Of a DNA stretch of 64,000 nucleotides, positions 12,901-25,900 are shown one piece after another. The stretch is from Corella eumyota (lineage: Eukaryota; Chordata; Ascidiacea; Phlebobranchia; Corellidae): the NCBI GenBank assembly GCA_963082875.1, contig OY720098.1:7874001-7938000 (forward strand). Direction: 5' to 3'. A model generated the notes under the pieces. The model did not search any database. It saw only the letters and a program-made list of their open reading frames with translations, and was not told where the DNA came from. Position numbers and translations under genes: made by a program. Within the stretch, counting starts at the first letter, position 1. Each line of letters opens with the position of its first letter.

Positions 12901-15117
12901 TTCTTCGACTTTTGGGCGTGGTTTGTATAACTAAAAACAAATACTTGGTAATTGCATGAATAACAAGAAAAAAATTCGCAAGGCATTTAATAAAAATAAG
13001 AGATATTAAAACTAAATAGGATTGCAAAATTTACCATTTTTTGGCTGAAAAGTTTCTCTGGCCAATTTGGGACTCTAAAAAATAACAAGGTGAATTAAAT
13101 TTAATTCCTTTTATCACTTTACCACAGTTGTACAAACTAAATGTATAGCCTATAATGTACAAAATACAAATTACTTTTCTAGTTCTTGACAGAGAAGTTT
13201 CACTTTTTCTTTTGATTTTTTTCTCTACAATTTGACGAGGTTTGCGTTGACAATCAATTGTGTCTTTTTCAGGTTGAACTTGACTCTTTGAAGGAACTTC
13301 ATCTAATTAAGTTAAACAAAACAAAAAGTGTCAACATTACTGTAATTTTTGAAATTAGATAAATTAGAATATTGCAAAGGAATAATTTTAAGTTAAAATA
13401 GGATAAACCAAACCTGGTTTTAATTTGTGTTGTCCAGCTTTATTGACATTATAAGGCGAGAGCAAAATTTCAGTAGGAATTCGAAAGTTTGATAAGTTTC
13501 GAGCTTCTGGAGTATTCCTTATTATTTCTTTCTCTAAAATTGAGTAAAATAAGTTATATGAATTTATTAAAATGTTAAGTAAAAACAGATAACAATAGGT
13601 GAAAAAGAAGTAAATCAAAAAACTATTACTTTATCCTAATAAATAATTTCATTTATATACATTTTAAATATAAATTTATAAAATAATAAAAACTAAACTT
13701 CAGTTTTACCAACAAACTCTTCCAAAATAGTTCTTTCAACTTTTGGTGGCACCAACTCAGGTTTTTGCTCAACTAAACCTACATAATCTGAACTAGGCTC
13801 AATGTTGTTCGAAGTGCTTGGTATTTGGATGTTGTCGGGTGAAGTTGGGGTAAGGTGAATTTTCCTCGGTATTATGTAAGTGGGTCGCCCCAATCCAGGG
13901 TGTGTACCCAGTTTTTCTACTGGAGTAAGATTTTTTTCATCTAAGAATAAGAATGCCATATTAGAAATACTTGAAAAATTGATTTATAGTTTTACATCTC
14001 AGTAAAAGGTATTTGTTTTTGTATGATACTGGTATATAAAAATTTTTCAAAAAAGCAATTTATTTTTACCAAACTCATCGTCAAATATATGTGTAACATT
14101 GCTAAATGACTTTTGAAATTTATTCAAGATTGATTGATCCATTGGATTTCGCTTGACTACCTTTATTTTTCGCTTCTAAAAATATTAAAAAATACATATA
14201 AATAACTTTCACAACATATTATATCCACAAACATTTAGAAATAAAAAGAACCTGTTGTTAAATAACAAAAAAACCTATTGTTAAAATAATTGAAAAAGCA
14301 CCTTCTTTACTTCTAAAGCCGTGCCAAGCAGTAAAGCTTGAACCTTTCTGTTATGATTATAATTAATCGTTATCAATTCTCTACAGATTCCAGCATTTTG
14401 CGGATTCCATGAAATACAAACGAGATGATCAAATCCGGCCTCAATGGTGAATTTGGTCTAAAAAAGTAGTTTTTTAGAACTTGCCAATTTACTATTACTA
14501 TAGTTATTATAAAATTTATACTAAGAAATGGGCAAACAACATGAGACAATTTAGTTATCATGATATTTTTAGTTAACTGTTAATTATTATATATTAATTG
14601 TCAACCATGAACTAACCAGCTAGCCAAATTTTAACCCATTTTTTTAGTTTACCACAGTATAAGAATAAAATTACATAAAGAATGCTGAAGTTGCTCTTTT
14701 GCGACAAAGGTAGAATTTCCACATCCACATCAAACTCGTTTGTGTTGTTCAATAACAAATCTCTCACTTTGTTCGAACCAACTTTTACTTCCCCAAACTC
14801 AACAAATGCCTTTTTCTCAAAATGAGAGAGATTTAAAGTCGGTCTCTTTCCTTTATCAGGTGAATCGCCCTAAACAAAAAATTAGTCCCAAAATTTATTT
14901 TAATTATTAGATAAAATAAACAATTAGTAAAGGAATTATGGATACTGACATATTTTAAACTTTTTTAAATTTTCTTTTAATTTACCTGAGAAGGTGGAAT
15001 ATAAGGTGGCATGTCAGCCCACATTCCTCTTCGTTTGGAAATTTTTGTCGGCGAAACATTTTGGTTATCGTCAACTTGATTGTTGTAAAAATTTGTCTGG
15101 TCTTTTGCTTTCCACAT
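959..15117 (-). CDS. ASPM: ASPM, abnormal spindle / spindle-pole microtubule minus-end protein
   Basis: Known role: ASPM binds microtubule minus ends and calmodulin at spindle poles. Seen here are 32 exons in consistent phase, giving about 3305 aa (human is 3477). Order: MSP/ASH domain (~res 44-161), basic linker, a block with [10 protein letters not shown], calponin-homology CH1 (~711-852; [28 protein letters not shown]), CH2 (~885-1040; [17 protein letters not shown]), IQ motifs (~1045-2937), helical C-terminus and a basic tail. Exons: 14986-15117, 14675-14869, 14302-14457, 14070-14175, 13699-13940, 13414-13531, 13175-13302, 13035-13074, 12682-12930, 12316-12480, 11996-12217, 11427-11691, 11108-11221, 10795-10968, 10505-10616, 10223-10360, 9834-9932, 9663-9739, 9371-9530, 9228-9287, 8978-9138, 8719-8862, 8425-8641, 3125-8307, 3024-3053, 2823-2945, 2527-2705, 2246-2400, 1942-2109, 1703-1783, 1556-1635, 959-1403. 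At exons 6 and 12 a second nearby AG was chosen to keep phase. The start is the first ATG ([10 protein letters not shown]). Identity is firm; small exons 5-9 are less so. Confidence 0.95.
3220..8169 (-). repeat. ASPM IQ-motif array: 33 tandem 150-bp (50-aa) units in one exon
   Basis: Inside the single 5183-bp exon 3125-8307 the protein repeats a 50-residue unit 33 times without a gap. Each unit holds two IQ calmodulin-binding motifs, of the forms [14 protein letters not shown] and [14 protein letters not shown], so the array alone has 66. Neighbouring units differ at only a few residues ([14 protein letters not shown] versus QNEFVRMK versus RNGFIEKK). A three-unit pattern recurs: a unit ending [13 protein letters not shown], then one with HAYYQN and RNGFIEKK, then an SSAIV or SAAII unit (units 4-6, 8-10, 13-15). 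A two-unit pattern recurs in units 25-28. This implies duplication of multi-unit blocks. The array is coding, in frame and free of stops. Confidence 0.95.
11757..11905 (+). repeat. Old SINE fragment in an ASPM intron
   Basis: This stretch, in the intron between ASPM exons 11 and 12, aligns with the body of the SINE at 15691-15982. Shared blocks include a 'tgtagc..ccttgagtaag' segment, 'ataaac..aaactcctg' and 'caattataa'. The tRNA-like head is missing or too worn to see, and divergence is clearly higher than between the other copies. It lies plus-strand, antisense to ASPM. Confidence 0.55.
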
Positions 15118-16904
15118 CTTTTTTTAAAACTAATACTATTTACCAGAAAAGTGTGAAAGCATATTTTAAACTTTGCAAAAAACTAAGAATTAAATAAGTT
15201 TTAAGCTAAACAGCCAACAGCTAGCCTAATTCTATAAATAAATGAATAAAAAATGTGTCGTTAAACAGTTAAAGTAATCAAAACTTATCAAGTAGTAAAA
15301 CAAGAAAATCTAAACGTCTGAACGTACTGAAGGTAAGTTTGTAGTATAATCAGACAATATAATGATAAGCTACCGATTAACAATAATACAAAGTAATAAG
15401 TTTTTTTCTGTTCTCAGTTTACAAAACGTTCGTTCTACTTTCAACTCGAGTTTGATTGGTGTTTTTCACATTCGTATTTTCCGCTTTGTTTAATTAATCA
15501 TGCATGTCAAATCACTTGACTTTATCCTCATAAAATATTTTTAAAACAAAAAATTTGTTCTTTAACAAAAGATATGTATGGTTATTTAAAAACATTAACG
15601 TGGTGAAGTCTATACATTTAATTTAAAAAAGCGAAGAACCAAGTACCCTAAATTAAAGGCAGCTAGCTGTCTCAGAGTCAGATTTACCAAGTTCGGCAGC
15701 GTGCTGTAGTGGTAAGAACACTTGCTACATCACACGTAAGCTCGTGGGTTTAATCCCTATTGATCTTATGCTGTAGCGCCCTTGAATTAGGCGCTATAAA
15801 CGGTATAAACTCCTGCTGAGCCAGCACTTAATCAACAGCATAATCATCGGGCAATTATAATCTATAATATCCCGAACTGCCACAGGCAACTCGAGACTGG
15901 GTCGAGTAACTGATGTTACTCTATGTTTAAGTCGCGCATTCGACTTTCCCACATCGAGGATAAAGATATATACAAAAAAAAAGTTTTAGATTTAAAAACC
16001 AAACATCCAACATAGTTTTGCATTCAAACCTTAATTATTTATTTTCTTTCACTCTACGACAATATCAATAACCATGGCAACACACATTTTCCCTATGAAC
16101 TACTGCCACCAATACAATAAAAACACTAGAAAATGAACGAAGTAGCAGTACGAGAGAAATTGCACATAAAACTCTACTACTCCCACCATTTTATATACAA
16201 ATTGAAAAAAAAAAATGAATGGGTATATTAAATAACAAAGTTAATTACATATTTGCCATAAGCACCAAATTTTACATAAAGCGTTTAAATAAATACCTTA
16301 AAAGTTCTTTTATAATTTGTACTAAATAAAAAACTAAGTTTATAAATAACAAAACAATGTGCCAAAATATTTAGGTAGAATTTTCAAGTTAACAGCAAAA
16401 CCATAAAAATTAAAACAAAATTTTGATATAAATTTTAATGTAACTTTTAAAATTACTAACAACAATCATTAAATTAAAAACAAACTGTAGAAGACATTAA
16501 CATCACAAAGATTTCAAATACAAATTTGCCATTAAAGATATTCACAATAATTTAGCTATATAATAAATTAAATCATAAATACAGCCGGGAAGATAAAATG
16601 AGCAATGCAACTTAACATGAAGCAAAAACCATTAACATATTAAATGCTATATATAACGATGCAACTGTGGAAATAAAATTAAAAAGTATGTACAGCATTA
16701 AATTACTTAAATCACATACGTATACACAAACTGGAATAACTAATTTTTTTTACCAAAATCAAATAGGTTTTAACATCTTTACTAAACTAACAATACTTCC
16801 AGTGTGAAGTAGCAGCATATTTTTAACTCTACAATACATCAAATTTATTTTTACAATAAATTTTTCTAAGAATCTATTTTAAATATTATATACATCTCTT
16901 TTCT
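15118..16904. other. Intergenic: ASPM upstream region, a SINE, and SEC16 3' UTR
   Basis: The right-hand flank of ASPM (15118 to about 15650) is its presumed promoter. A CCAAT box on the gene strand lies at 15455-15459, about 340 bp before the start codon, which is weak evidence. A tRNA-headed SINE occupies 15691-15982. From about 16000 to 16904 the sequence is AT-rich and non-coding, as expected for the SEC16 3' UTR and flank. TTTATT at 16844-16849 reads AATAAA on the minus strand, about 60 bp past the SEC16 stop. Confidence 0.5.
15691..15982 (+). repeat. tRNA-derived SINE, near full length
   Basis: The head resembles a tRNA promoter: an A-box-like segment (tgctgtagtggtaag, about 15702-15716) and a B-box-like segment (gtgggtttaatccct). 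A unique body of about 200 bp follows, and it ends in 'ataaagatatataca' plus an A run. The whole length matches the minus-strand copy at 47125-47400, and the head matches 46543-46690. No target duplication was clear by eye. Confidence 0.75.
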
Positions 16905-19900
16905 TTAACTGCCAGCGACTTTAGGGTACCCTCTACCCCTAGCCCGCCTGCTACTAAACCCTCCTCTTGTAGGGGCTGTTGGTTGAGCAAAGGGGTTTCT
17001 GTTTTGCCCCGCATCGAATTGGGACGGGTTATAAAAAGCAGTCATAGGGGGACCTGGAGGTGCAGTTGGTGGATCAGATGAAGTATTCTGGACAGCTTGG
17101 GCAGGAATGGGATTGGATGGAGGGTTATTTACCTTAAAAAATATTTAAATTTAGAAAAAATAAAAATTTGCGAAAAACATTTTATGAAAGACTTAAATTA
17201 AATATTTAATAAACTAAAAAATAAAATATTTTAATTTTTTTTAATTTAGTTAGTTGTTACCTGATTAGGAGGTTGATGGTTAGCATTTTGTTGCATACCA
17301 ATATCTTGTGGTTGTGCTTGTAGTTGTGGTGGTTGGTTGCTTTGTTGCAAATGTTGTTGTTGTTGAACATTAAGTGGTTGTTGTTGTGGCTCGAAGGGTT
17401 GTTGTTGAAAAGAATTTTTCTGTGGTTGGAACTGTTGAGGCTGTTGTACAGTATTATCATTTATTTGTGGCTGAAAATGTTGTTGTGGTTTTTGTTGTTG
17501 AACATAGTCTTGTTGTTGAAATTGTTGCTGATTATTTGATGTCGGATTATTTTGTTGTGGCTGAAAAGATTGTTGTGGTTGAAATTGTTGTTGATTGTTT
17601 TGCTGTGGCTGGAATGGTGTTTGTTGTTGTTGTGGATTAAATGGTTGTTGCTGAAAATTACTTTGTTGATATTGCGATTGCTCATGCTGTTTCATATTCT
17701 GCTAAAAAAATATTTAATCAATTCAACATCTAACAATTTTTTTTAATATTTAAAAACTTACCTGATTTTCTGTGATTTTTTGATTGTCATGGTTTACTGT
17801 TTCAGATGGGGCACTTGTCGGCACTACAACAAAAAAGAAATAATAAAATTACACATAAAATTATGTTCTGTTTTAATTTTTAACATAATAAAATATAAAA
17901 ATCATACCTGGCTTGGGTATAAACACGGAAGGATTATTGTTTTGAGTTGGGATAGATGGGAATAATGCAGGCGGGACAATATTTTGGTTGCTGTTTGAAC
18001 TTGTTTTACCACCAAATGCATCCTTATACATTGATTTATTGTCTTAAAAAAATATTTAAATTAAATAATTTTAAAAAATTTAATTTTCAAAACGAGTGCA
18101 AAGAAAAATATAAAACAAAAACTTACTTAAACTTTTTAAAGAAAATTGATTTCTAGTCATTCCGCCAGAAGATGGCATTGGCGCATCTACAAATAAATTT
18201 TGAGTTATTCAAATATAAGGCTGAGGTCAACATATTTTTATTAAAAGTTTTTTAAATTTATTTTACCTGGAACAGAAGCTGAAGTAGCTACCATTGGTGG
18301 AGGGGCAAGCACTTCCTCTTCTTCCTCCTCACCATTTGTCCATCTTTTCTTAACCGGATCCCATACCAGCTATAACAAAATTAAAAAAATTAATTATAGT
18401 AATTTTCTTTAAAAACTATTCAAGTAAAGTTATAAATTTAATTGAAATATTTTATTGCGGTCAATTTTATTTTTTAAGCAAAATTTTAACCAAATACCTC
18501 TTTAACTGAATCATCAGGCAAGTGAACTTGATTAACTTTTTTTTTGGAAAACCAATTCATAAATCCCCATCCCTTCTTCTCCTAATGAAAATATTTATTG
18601 TTATTGTTTTTTGCAAATACAGCAAAAACTTCAAAACAAAGTTAAACAAATAAAATTATTTACTTTTTCAGCAGCTTTTTCCTTTTTAATGCTTTCAGCA
18701 CTTGTGCTTCTTGATCTGCTTCGGTGTGAGTTCTCAGACACAGTTCGCGACCTTCGACCTGATGATTTTCGCGACCTATGACTGGTGTGGGATGCATGGG
18801 ATTGGTGAGATGTTTGTGATGTGGTTCGAACCCGTGATACTACGTCAAGTGATGGCTAAAATTATGCAAACATTAAACCAATGCAAGTAATTATAAGTAA
18901 ATGATTTAATATAGTACAAGTATCTATTATGCAAGTAAACATAAAGATTTTACTAAATTTGGGTCAACACTTACTAAAAAAATTTTAGGTTCTAAACAAA
19001 GTATAGAAATATTTTTTTCAGGAAAAGTGAACTCACCATGGCTGGAACTTGATCGTAATTTTCATTGCTTATTGGAAACGGTGGCTGCTGTTGGTTTTGG
19101 TAGAATTGTGGTTGTTGATAATTATGCTGTTCGAAATTGTTCTGTTGTGGTGGTTGAAATAGTGGTGGAGCTTGGTTGCTTTGTTGTTGTTGAAATTGTT
19201 GTTGTTGGAAATTATTCTGCTCTTGTTGTGGCTGGAATTGCTGTTGTTGTAAATTATTTTGTTCCCGTGGCTGCTGAAATTGCTGTTGTTGTGAACTTTC
19301 TTGTTGTTGTTCAAAACCACTTGGTGGTTGTTGTTGTTGAAACTGTTGCTGTTGAAGAGGGTTTGATTTTTGCATTAAATCACCCATCTGTAAAAATGTT
19401 TTTTTTATAAAAAATTTGATGCTAAAGCAAGTAATGGTTTTTATGCAAATTAGAATGAGAAAATTGTTTAACTTACCTGTTTAGGTTGGTAAAAAGTCGG
19501 CTCTATTGTTGGAGGTGGCCCATATGTATTAAAATGTTGACCTAAACAGATTTTAAGTTAGTATGTTGAATATACTAAAATATAGATATTTATTAATTAG
19601 AAATAAAAGTAAACTTACCATCTAATTGCACTTCTTCGACTGGTTGGTTTTGATCTGGTCTTTGGTAATTATTTTGAACCATCCCATGAGAGGAAGGGTC
19701 TTCTCTCTGCAAGAAAATAAGTTTGTTAAATAATAATTTTAAAATTTAACCTGAAACAAGGAAGAGTAAAAAAACTTACTATTTCCTCAACATCCTCATC
19801 ATCTTCCTCTGAGGAGGCAGAATCAAGTTGGGATGTCACTGATGACATCATGGATGGAGAGATGGTGGAAGGGGGAAGCGACCCAAGTGAACTTTTCTAA

Positions 19901-22900
19901 ACAAATTAAATCAATTTTCAATTCCATAACATAAAAAATAACTTTAGTGAACTTACCCCCATTCTCTCGCTGACCAAAAGTAAAGATTGTATCCACCGGA
20001 GGTCAGAAGAGAGTTGAGCCCCAGCTTGAACCCTGGGGTCATGATATTGCATGATGTTGATCATTTCTACGAGTTGTGATACGAGGGTCGTGGAGTACAA
20101 GCTTGGTGACTTACAAACAACTTTGGCGATGTTCTCACAATAATGAAAAGCCTACAAGTAAATGTTTTTATTTATTTAAAAGCAAATATTAAATATAAAA
20201 ACAAATACACTAATTTCAGTTCGAATATCCATTTTTAAGCATATGAATTTAAGAAGAAGAATATGTAGCTATAAATTATTTACTTGTTTAAAAAAAATTT
20301 AAAAATCCACCTTTTCAACTAGGCCCAGTTCCATCAACCTTCCAGCATAAATAAGTTTGTAGATTTGCAGAGCTGGCATAAATTCCATCTTTGTTTTGTT
20401 TGTAGCATGACCAAGTGCTAAAGCATACTCATAACACTCCGACCTTCTTATCCCTTCATTCGTTGCAAATTGATAAAATGGCAACCTAAAAATTTAAGAA
20501 AAAATTTTTTTTTTGTTGAATTTAATTTATAAATTATAATATGTTGCAGTTTGAAGTAAGAAAAGATGTTAGCCATCTAGAAATAATATATCTGAATTCC
20601 TTTTTCTTAATTTTTGGATAAGGTGATTAATTAAAAAAAAATATATATATATAAGTTAAAAAAATATTACAAAACAAAGAAATTTGCTTACGTGTGATTT
20701 GAACCAATCAATACCAACTTCCCAGATTTCTTTGAATAATAACCAAGTGGAGAAGTAGCCATTAGGTAGCAGAAGTGAGCTGCATCGAGTAAATCTTTCG
20801 ACAACAAAGTGTCCCCCAATGTCATGACAACCTTTGTGTCGAGGGTAATACTATCTGTGGCGTTGGACAACATCATGGCCAGGTGAGGACGCCAATCACC
20901 CCATCCCTCCTCCGCAATACACTATTTATTAAAATTTATAAAATTAAAGAGCCAAAAACAAAAAAAAATTTAAAATTGTGTTTTAAAAATAAAAACTCTA
21001 AAAATAATCACAAATTATTCTAAAAAATTATTTACTACTATATCATAATAAAATTTTTTTAAATTTTTTATTTTAATTTTTACAGTTGTCGCAGCAGGTT
21101 GTCTTCCAGACATCAACTGATAAAGAGTTTGAAGTGGATCATTAATAGGAAGAGAGTTAGCGAAGCGTAACATCACGTTAGCATGAGTTCTTGCATCGGT
21201 TTTACTGGCGAGCAACAAAGCGTGACCCCATAAATTTGACTTCATCGCCCATTCTAAAGCATCCTTGAAAAATGAATTTTGTTTTTAATTTTTCTGAACT
21301 TAAGTTTATTTTTTTAACCTTTCTATTTAAAAAATTACACAACAGTTTTATCAAGTTACCTTTTTTCTGCCATAAAGCAACAAGTCACGAAATCGGACTG
21401 TTGAAGAATCCTCATTATTCATATTAGCCTCATCTAAACCAATGTCAATAATAAATAAGTTAAAACTTACATATTCTATACAATTAACAGAAGAGAAAAA
21501 TTAACAAAAAAATTACGAAAGAGAAAATTTAACTTGAACTGTAAAAACTTAGATTAGAAAACTGGATAAACTTACCATTTTGATTGGCAGGTACAACTTC
21601 CATATTTGATCCAGATGAAATCTGAGGTGGTCGGCGTTGCATGTCGTTCGGGGATTGCATCAAATCAAAGTTTCCGGAGTGGTCACGCATCAGTAACTCA
21701 GCTACGTCAGTTCCCATTATTGTCTAAACCCCAAAAAATATTTTCAAATTGTTGTTATAAATTAGTTTACATATTTTATCATATTGGTTTATCTGTTACT
21801 GAATACAAGATAAAAATTTCAAAAAATAATATTTTTATGTTAAAATTTTTTTTTTTAGTATTACTGTAAAAACTATTTAAACACTTTTTTATGTGAATAA
21901 AAATTTCAAGAAATAATATTTTTATGTTAAAATTTTTTTACATTAATACTAAAAAAAAAAATTTTAACATAAAAATATTATTTCTTGAAATTTTTATTCA
22001 CATAAAAAAGTGTTTAAATAGTTTTTTAAGGTTGAAGTACCCCATTTTGTCGAACAAGAACAGATAAAAAGTCCCAGGTCAGAGCGACTGAATCTCTGTC
22101 AATGAGATCAGTTCTGCGTTGTGATTGGTTGGATTGTTGGGTGGTAAAACTTACAACATCTATCTTGTGCGTCTCTTTCCTATTAAAAAAAATAACAAAA
22201 TTAAAAATTAATTCAATATTTTTTACAGTTTAGTAGATAAATAATAATTAAAGTCACTTATATTCTTAAGAGTTAACCTTGAAAGAGGACCGGGATAAGA
22301 TCTGAATTCTTCAGCTTCAGGTGTTTCTTCCAATAATGTCTGAAAATAAAAAAGTGTTTTATTAAGAAATTAAGAAAAAGTTCCTTGTTAAAATCATCCT
22401 GTAAAAAAATTTATAATGATCATGTAACATTTAAAAAAAAAAACACACCATACCTCAACACTTAACATCTCTACTGTAGCAGGTTTTCCATCAACTGGGG
22501 AGTTGGGTAAAACATGAATCAAATACCCACCAGCCCCAAACCTTAAGATGGGGTGAGCTGAGTTAAATTTAGCTGGGGTGCGTCGATCTGGAACTAAAAT
22601 AATACAATTCCAAATAAAATCAAAACCCAAATTAATTTTAAAACTTAGTTATTTTGAGTTTTTCAAGTGGCTTCATATTTTTTTTTTAAATTCATATAAA
22701 CTAATACCTGATAATTATTTATGTAAGTTCTCACCTTTTGGTAAGTTTTCCCATGTTTCCTCATCAAAAGTGTTTGGATATGAGGTTGTATCCTCAAGTG
22801 TATGTTCTCCTTTGTATTGATAACCTTGTTGTAAACTAAATATAATGAAATTATACCTTAAAACATTTTTTTACAACATCTCAAGCAGGTAGGTAAGTGT

Positions 22901-25900
22901 GTTCATTATGTTTAGTTTACAAAATAACAGTAATGTTTATTAGTATTAAATTCTATATATTGTAAATAAGTATTTGTAGTAACAACAACCATAAACTAAC
23001 CTTTCATCGTAGTTGTTGTCAGCATATGAGGATTGATTTTGAGCAGTTGAAGTATTATAAGAATCCACTTTGCTACTTCGGTTCTGGTTGTCATAGTAAC
23101 GGGGATCATATTGTTGCTGGCTTTGATGGTTTCTCCAATCCCCATAACCCCGCTGGTTGTAATATTGGTCTTGATGGTAACGCCTTAAAAGAAAATAAAT
23201 AAAATCATAATTTGATAAATAATCAAATAAGTTAATTTTTACAAATAAAAACAGGATAATTACAAAATAAAATTTCAAAATCAAGTAAATTTAAATTTTT
23301 CCAATAAATCCAAACAATTACTACCAATATTTAAGAAATAAGGAACAGATAAATGGTAAATTGAATTAAATATCAACTTTATGTTACCCATATTGATCTG
23401 ATGCTCTTCTGTCATAATAATATCTCTGGTCATAATAAGCACCATATTTGTTGTAGTAATCACCTTGATCTAAAACAAAACAGAAATTTTTAAACAAAAT
23501 TGAGTAAAATAGGGGAGATTTTTAAAGACTGTTTGATTTTACGACATCCTGGTTTAATGTTTGTAAAACGATTGTTAAATTTCAATTTGCTTTTTTAGCA
23601 AAAAATTAAAAAACGTTTTACAAAAAAATGTCCACCTTTTTTATTTGAATTCATTTGTATTATCAAACAAAAGTAATTTTATATTATTATTATTTTAATA
23701 TATTTAACAATTAGTAAAACACGATATTAAACTTTTATTATTTATAAACGAAATTTTTTTCCTAAATATCTACTTTGATAATAATCTCTCCTGTATCCTC
23801 TGTTATAATAATCCTCCTTCCGAGCTCGATAATAATCATCATATTCATTATTATACCTTCCACTATATCGTGGGTCATATTCATACCCTTGCCTGTTAAA
23901 AATAAATAATAAAAAAATTTAAATACAAATTCTTTTTTTAAATTAATAACCCTAAATTGGTTTGATAATATTTTATTGTTAATACAATTTTTTTTTTCAA
24001 CATTGTAATCTAATTGACTTGTAAATATGCTTAAGATAAGAATAAAAAATTAATGTTACCTAGATCTGGGCCTATGATAGTTATATTGATCATATTCAGA
24101 TCTTTCATGATAAGGAACATAGGAAGTCTCTCCTGTTATACTTGATCTAGAAGGTGGCCTTGATGATACCCTTGAATATATTTTACCATATTAATTTATG
24201 TTATTAAATAATTTACTTTAAACATGTTAATACAATTTTAAACTGAAACTAATATTTCAATAATCAAAATTTGTATTACAATTTTAAATTACCTTTCTAC
24301 ATTCTCCCTTTGATATGAAGTGTTTTGGTAATAAGAAGGTCCATAACCACTTGTTTGGGGGTGAGAAACTGGTTCTGGTTGATTTTGTGATCCACGGTTT
24401 TGAGATGGTGCATGTAAATTATGGTGTGCATGGTCGGATGATGATGGTGGATAACCATCTGGTTGACCAGAAACATATTGCTGGGAATGGTACTGGCCTT
24501 CATATGGTCTTTGATGTGAAGAAATGGTCGGAGCTGAATGCTGATAGTTTGTTGTTGGTTCAGATTGACCTCTTGCATGTTGAGCATGATGGTAGTTTTT
24601 GTCTGGTACTTGTTGATTATGTTGTGGTGGTTGTTGAGAAGTGGTTTGTGAAAGATATCCTGGTTCATTGTTAGAATGTACTGGTGCAAGTGAAGGTTCA
24701 CCCTGGTTGTTGGTTGGTCGGTCACCACTTAAAAGATTAGGATTCGCATCTGCTGGTAATTTAGGTACATACACATTGGATTGAGATGAATGAGAGGTTT
24801 GACCAACTATTTGAGGATTTTGTTCAAAACCTGTTGAATGCTGCAAACCTGCTGGGTGATCAATTTGCTGCTGCAAAAAAAGTGGTGGTTGTTGGCTATT
24901 ATTAGTTTGAGAATACCCAGAACCACTAGAAACTGGTCCTTGAATAACTGGAATAGGTACTTGGTTAGAAACTGGTTGCGAATTGGTATGAATTGAATTT
25001 GCATTTGTTTGATTAACTTCTATGTTTGGTTGGGCATTTCCAAGATAATTTGTGGGAACTGGTTCACTTAAAGGTGGTTGCTTACTTACACCAGAACTCT
25101 CCAAGCCAGTAGAAAAAGTGGTTGCCACTGTTGAAGGATTAGTATATGACTGATTTTGATCACTTACTGCTGATTTATTTTGATGAATATTACCAAGTGG
25201 TTCTAAGACTGGTGGTTTTGGTGGTTGATTTATTTCTTGCTCGGAAAACTTTAGTTCTGATGTTGAAGAGACCAGAGATAAAGGAGGGTTGTCCTTAGGG
25301 TCTCCGGAATTTCGATCTTCCGAATAAGGATGTAAACTGGCATGCATGTCGCTGTAGGATTGGTTGTAATCATTACCAGTAGTTGGTGCAGTCGACACAA
25401 CTCTTGCAGGTGGTGCACTGGTTACAGCCATTTGACTGTGAAGGTTGTTATTGGTTGGTCCAGAATAAGTAGGTTGGTGGTAAGAAGTGTTTGCTTTTAA
25501 GGAATTTGATGTGTCCACAGGTCTTGGCTCAACGCTCACATAAGATGAATGCATGGTATGAGTTTCTATAAACAACAAAAATATATAAAAATAACAAAGT
25601 GTCAAAATTCAATATATAAAAGCAAAGATATTTATTATCATAAGACTACTATAAGGGGTGTTAACTTGTACAATTTAAAAAAAAAAACACTTACCAATCA
25701 TATTTATTTCTTCGTTGTCAGGTTGTTGCACAATTTCTGGAAAATTTTCTGGGTCCAACACAACAGCTGGGGCTGAACGTTGGCTTACCCCAGACTTAGT
25801 AGAACTATTACTATTTCTACGACCTTGTAAACTACTAACAGAATTAGTGCGAGATGTTTTTATTTTAACATCACTTTGTTTTACGGTTGGTTCTGCCAGT

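Noticed and set aside
17257-17746. Several long frames on both strands over the Q-rich SEC16 exons
   Set aside because: CAA/CAG repeats leave all frames open. Only the Gln-reading minus frame has matching splice sites and continues SEC16.
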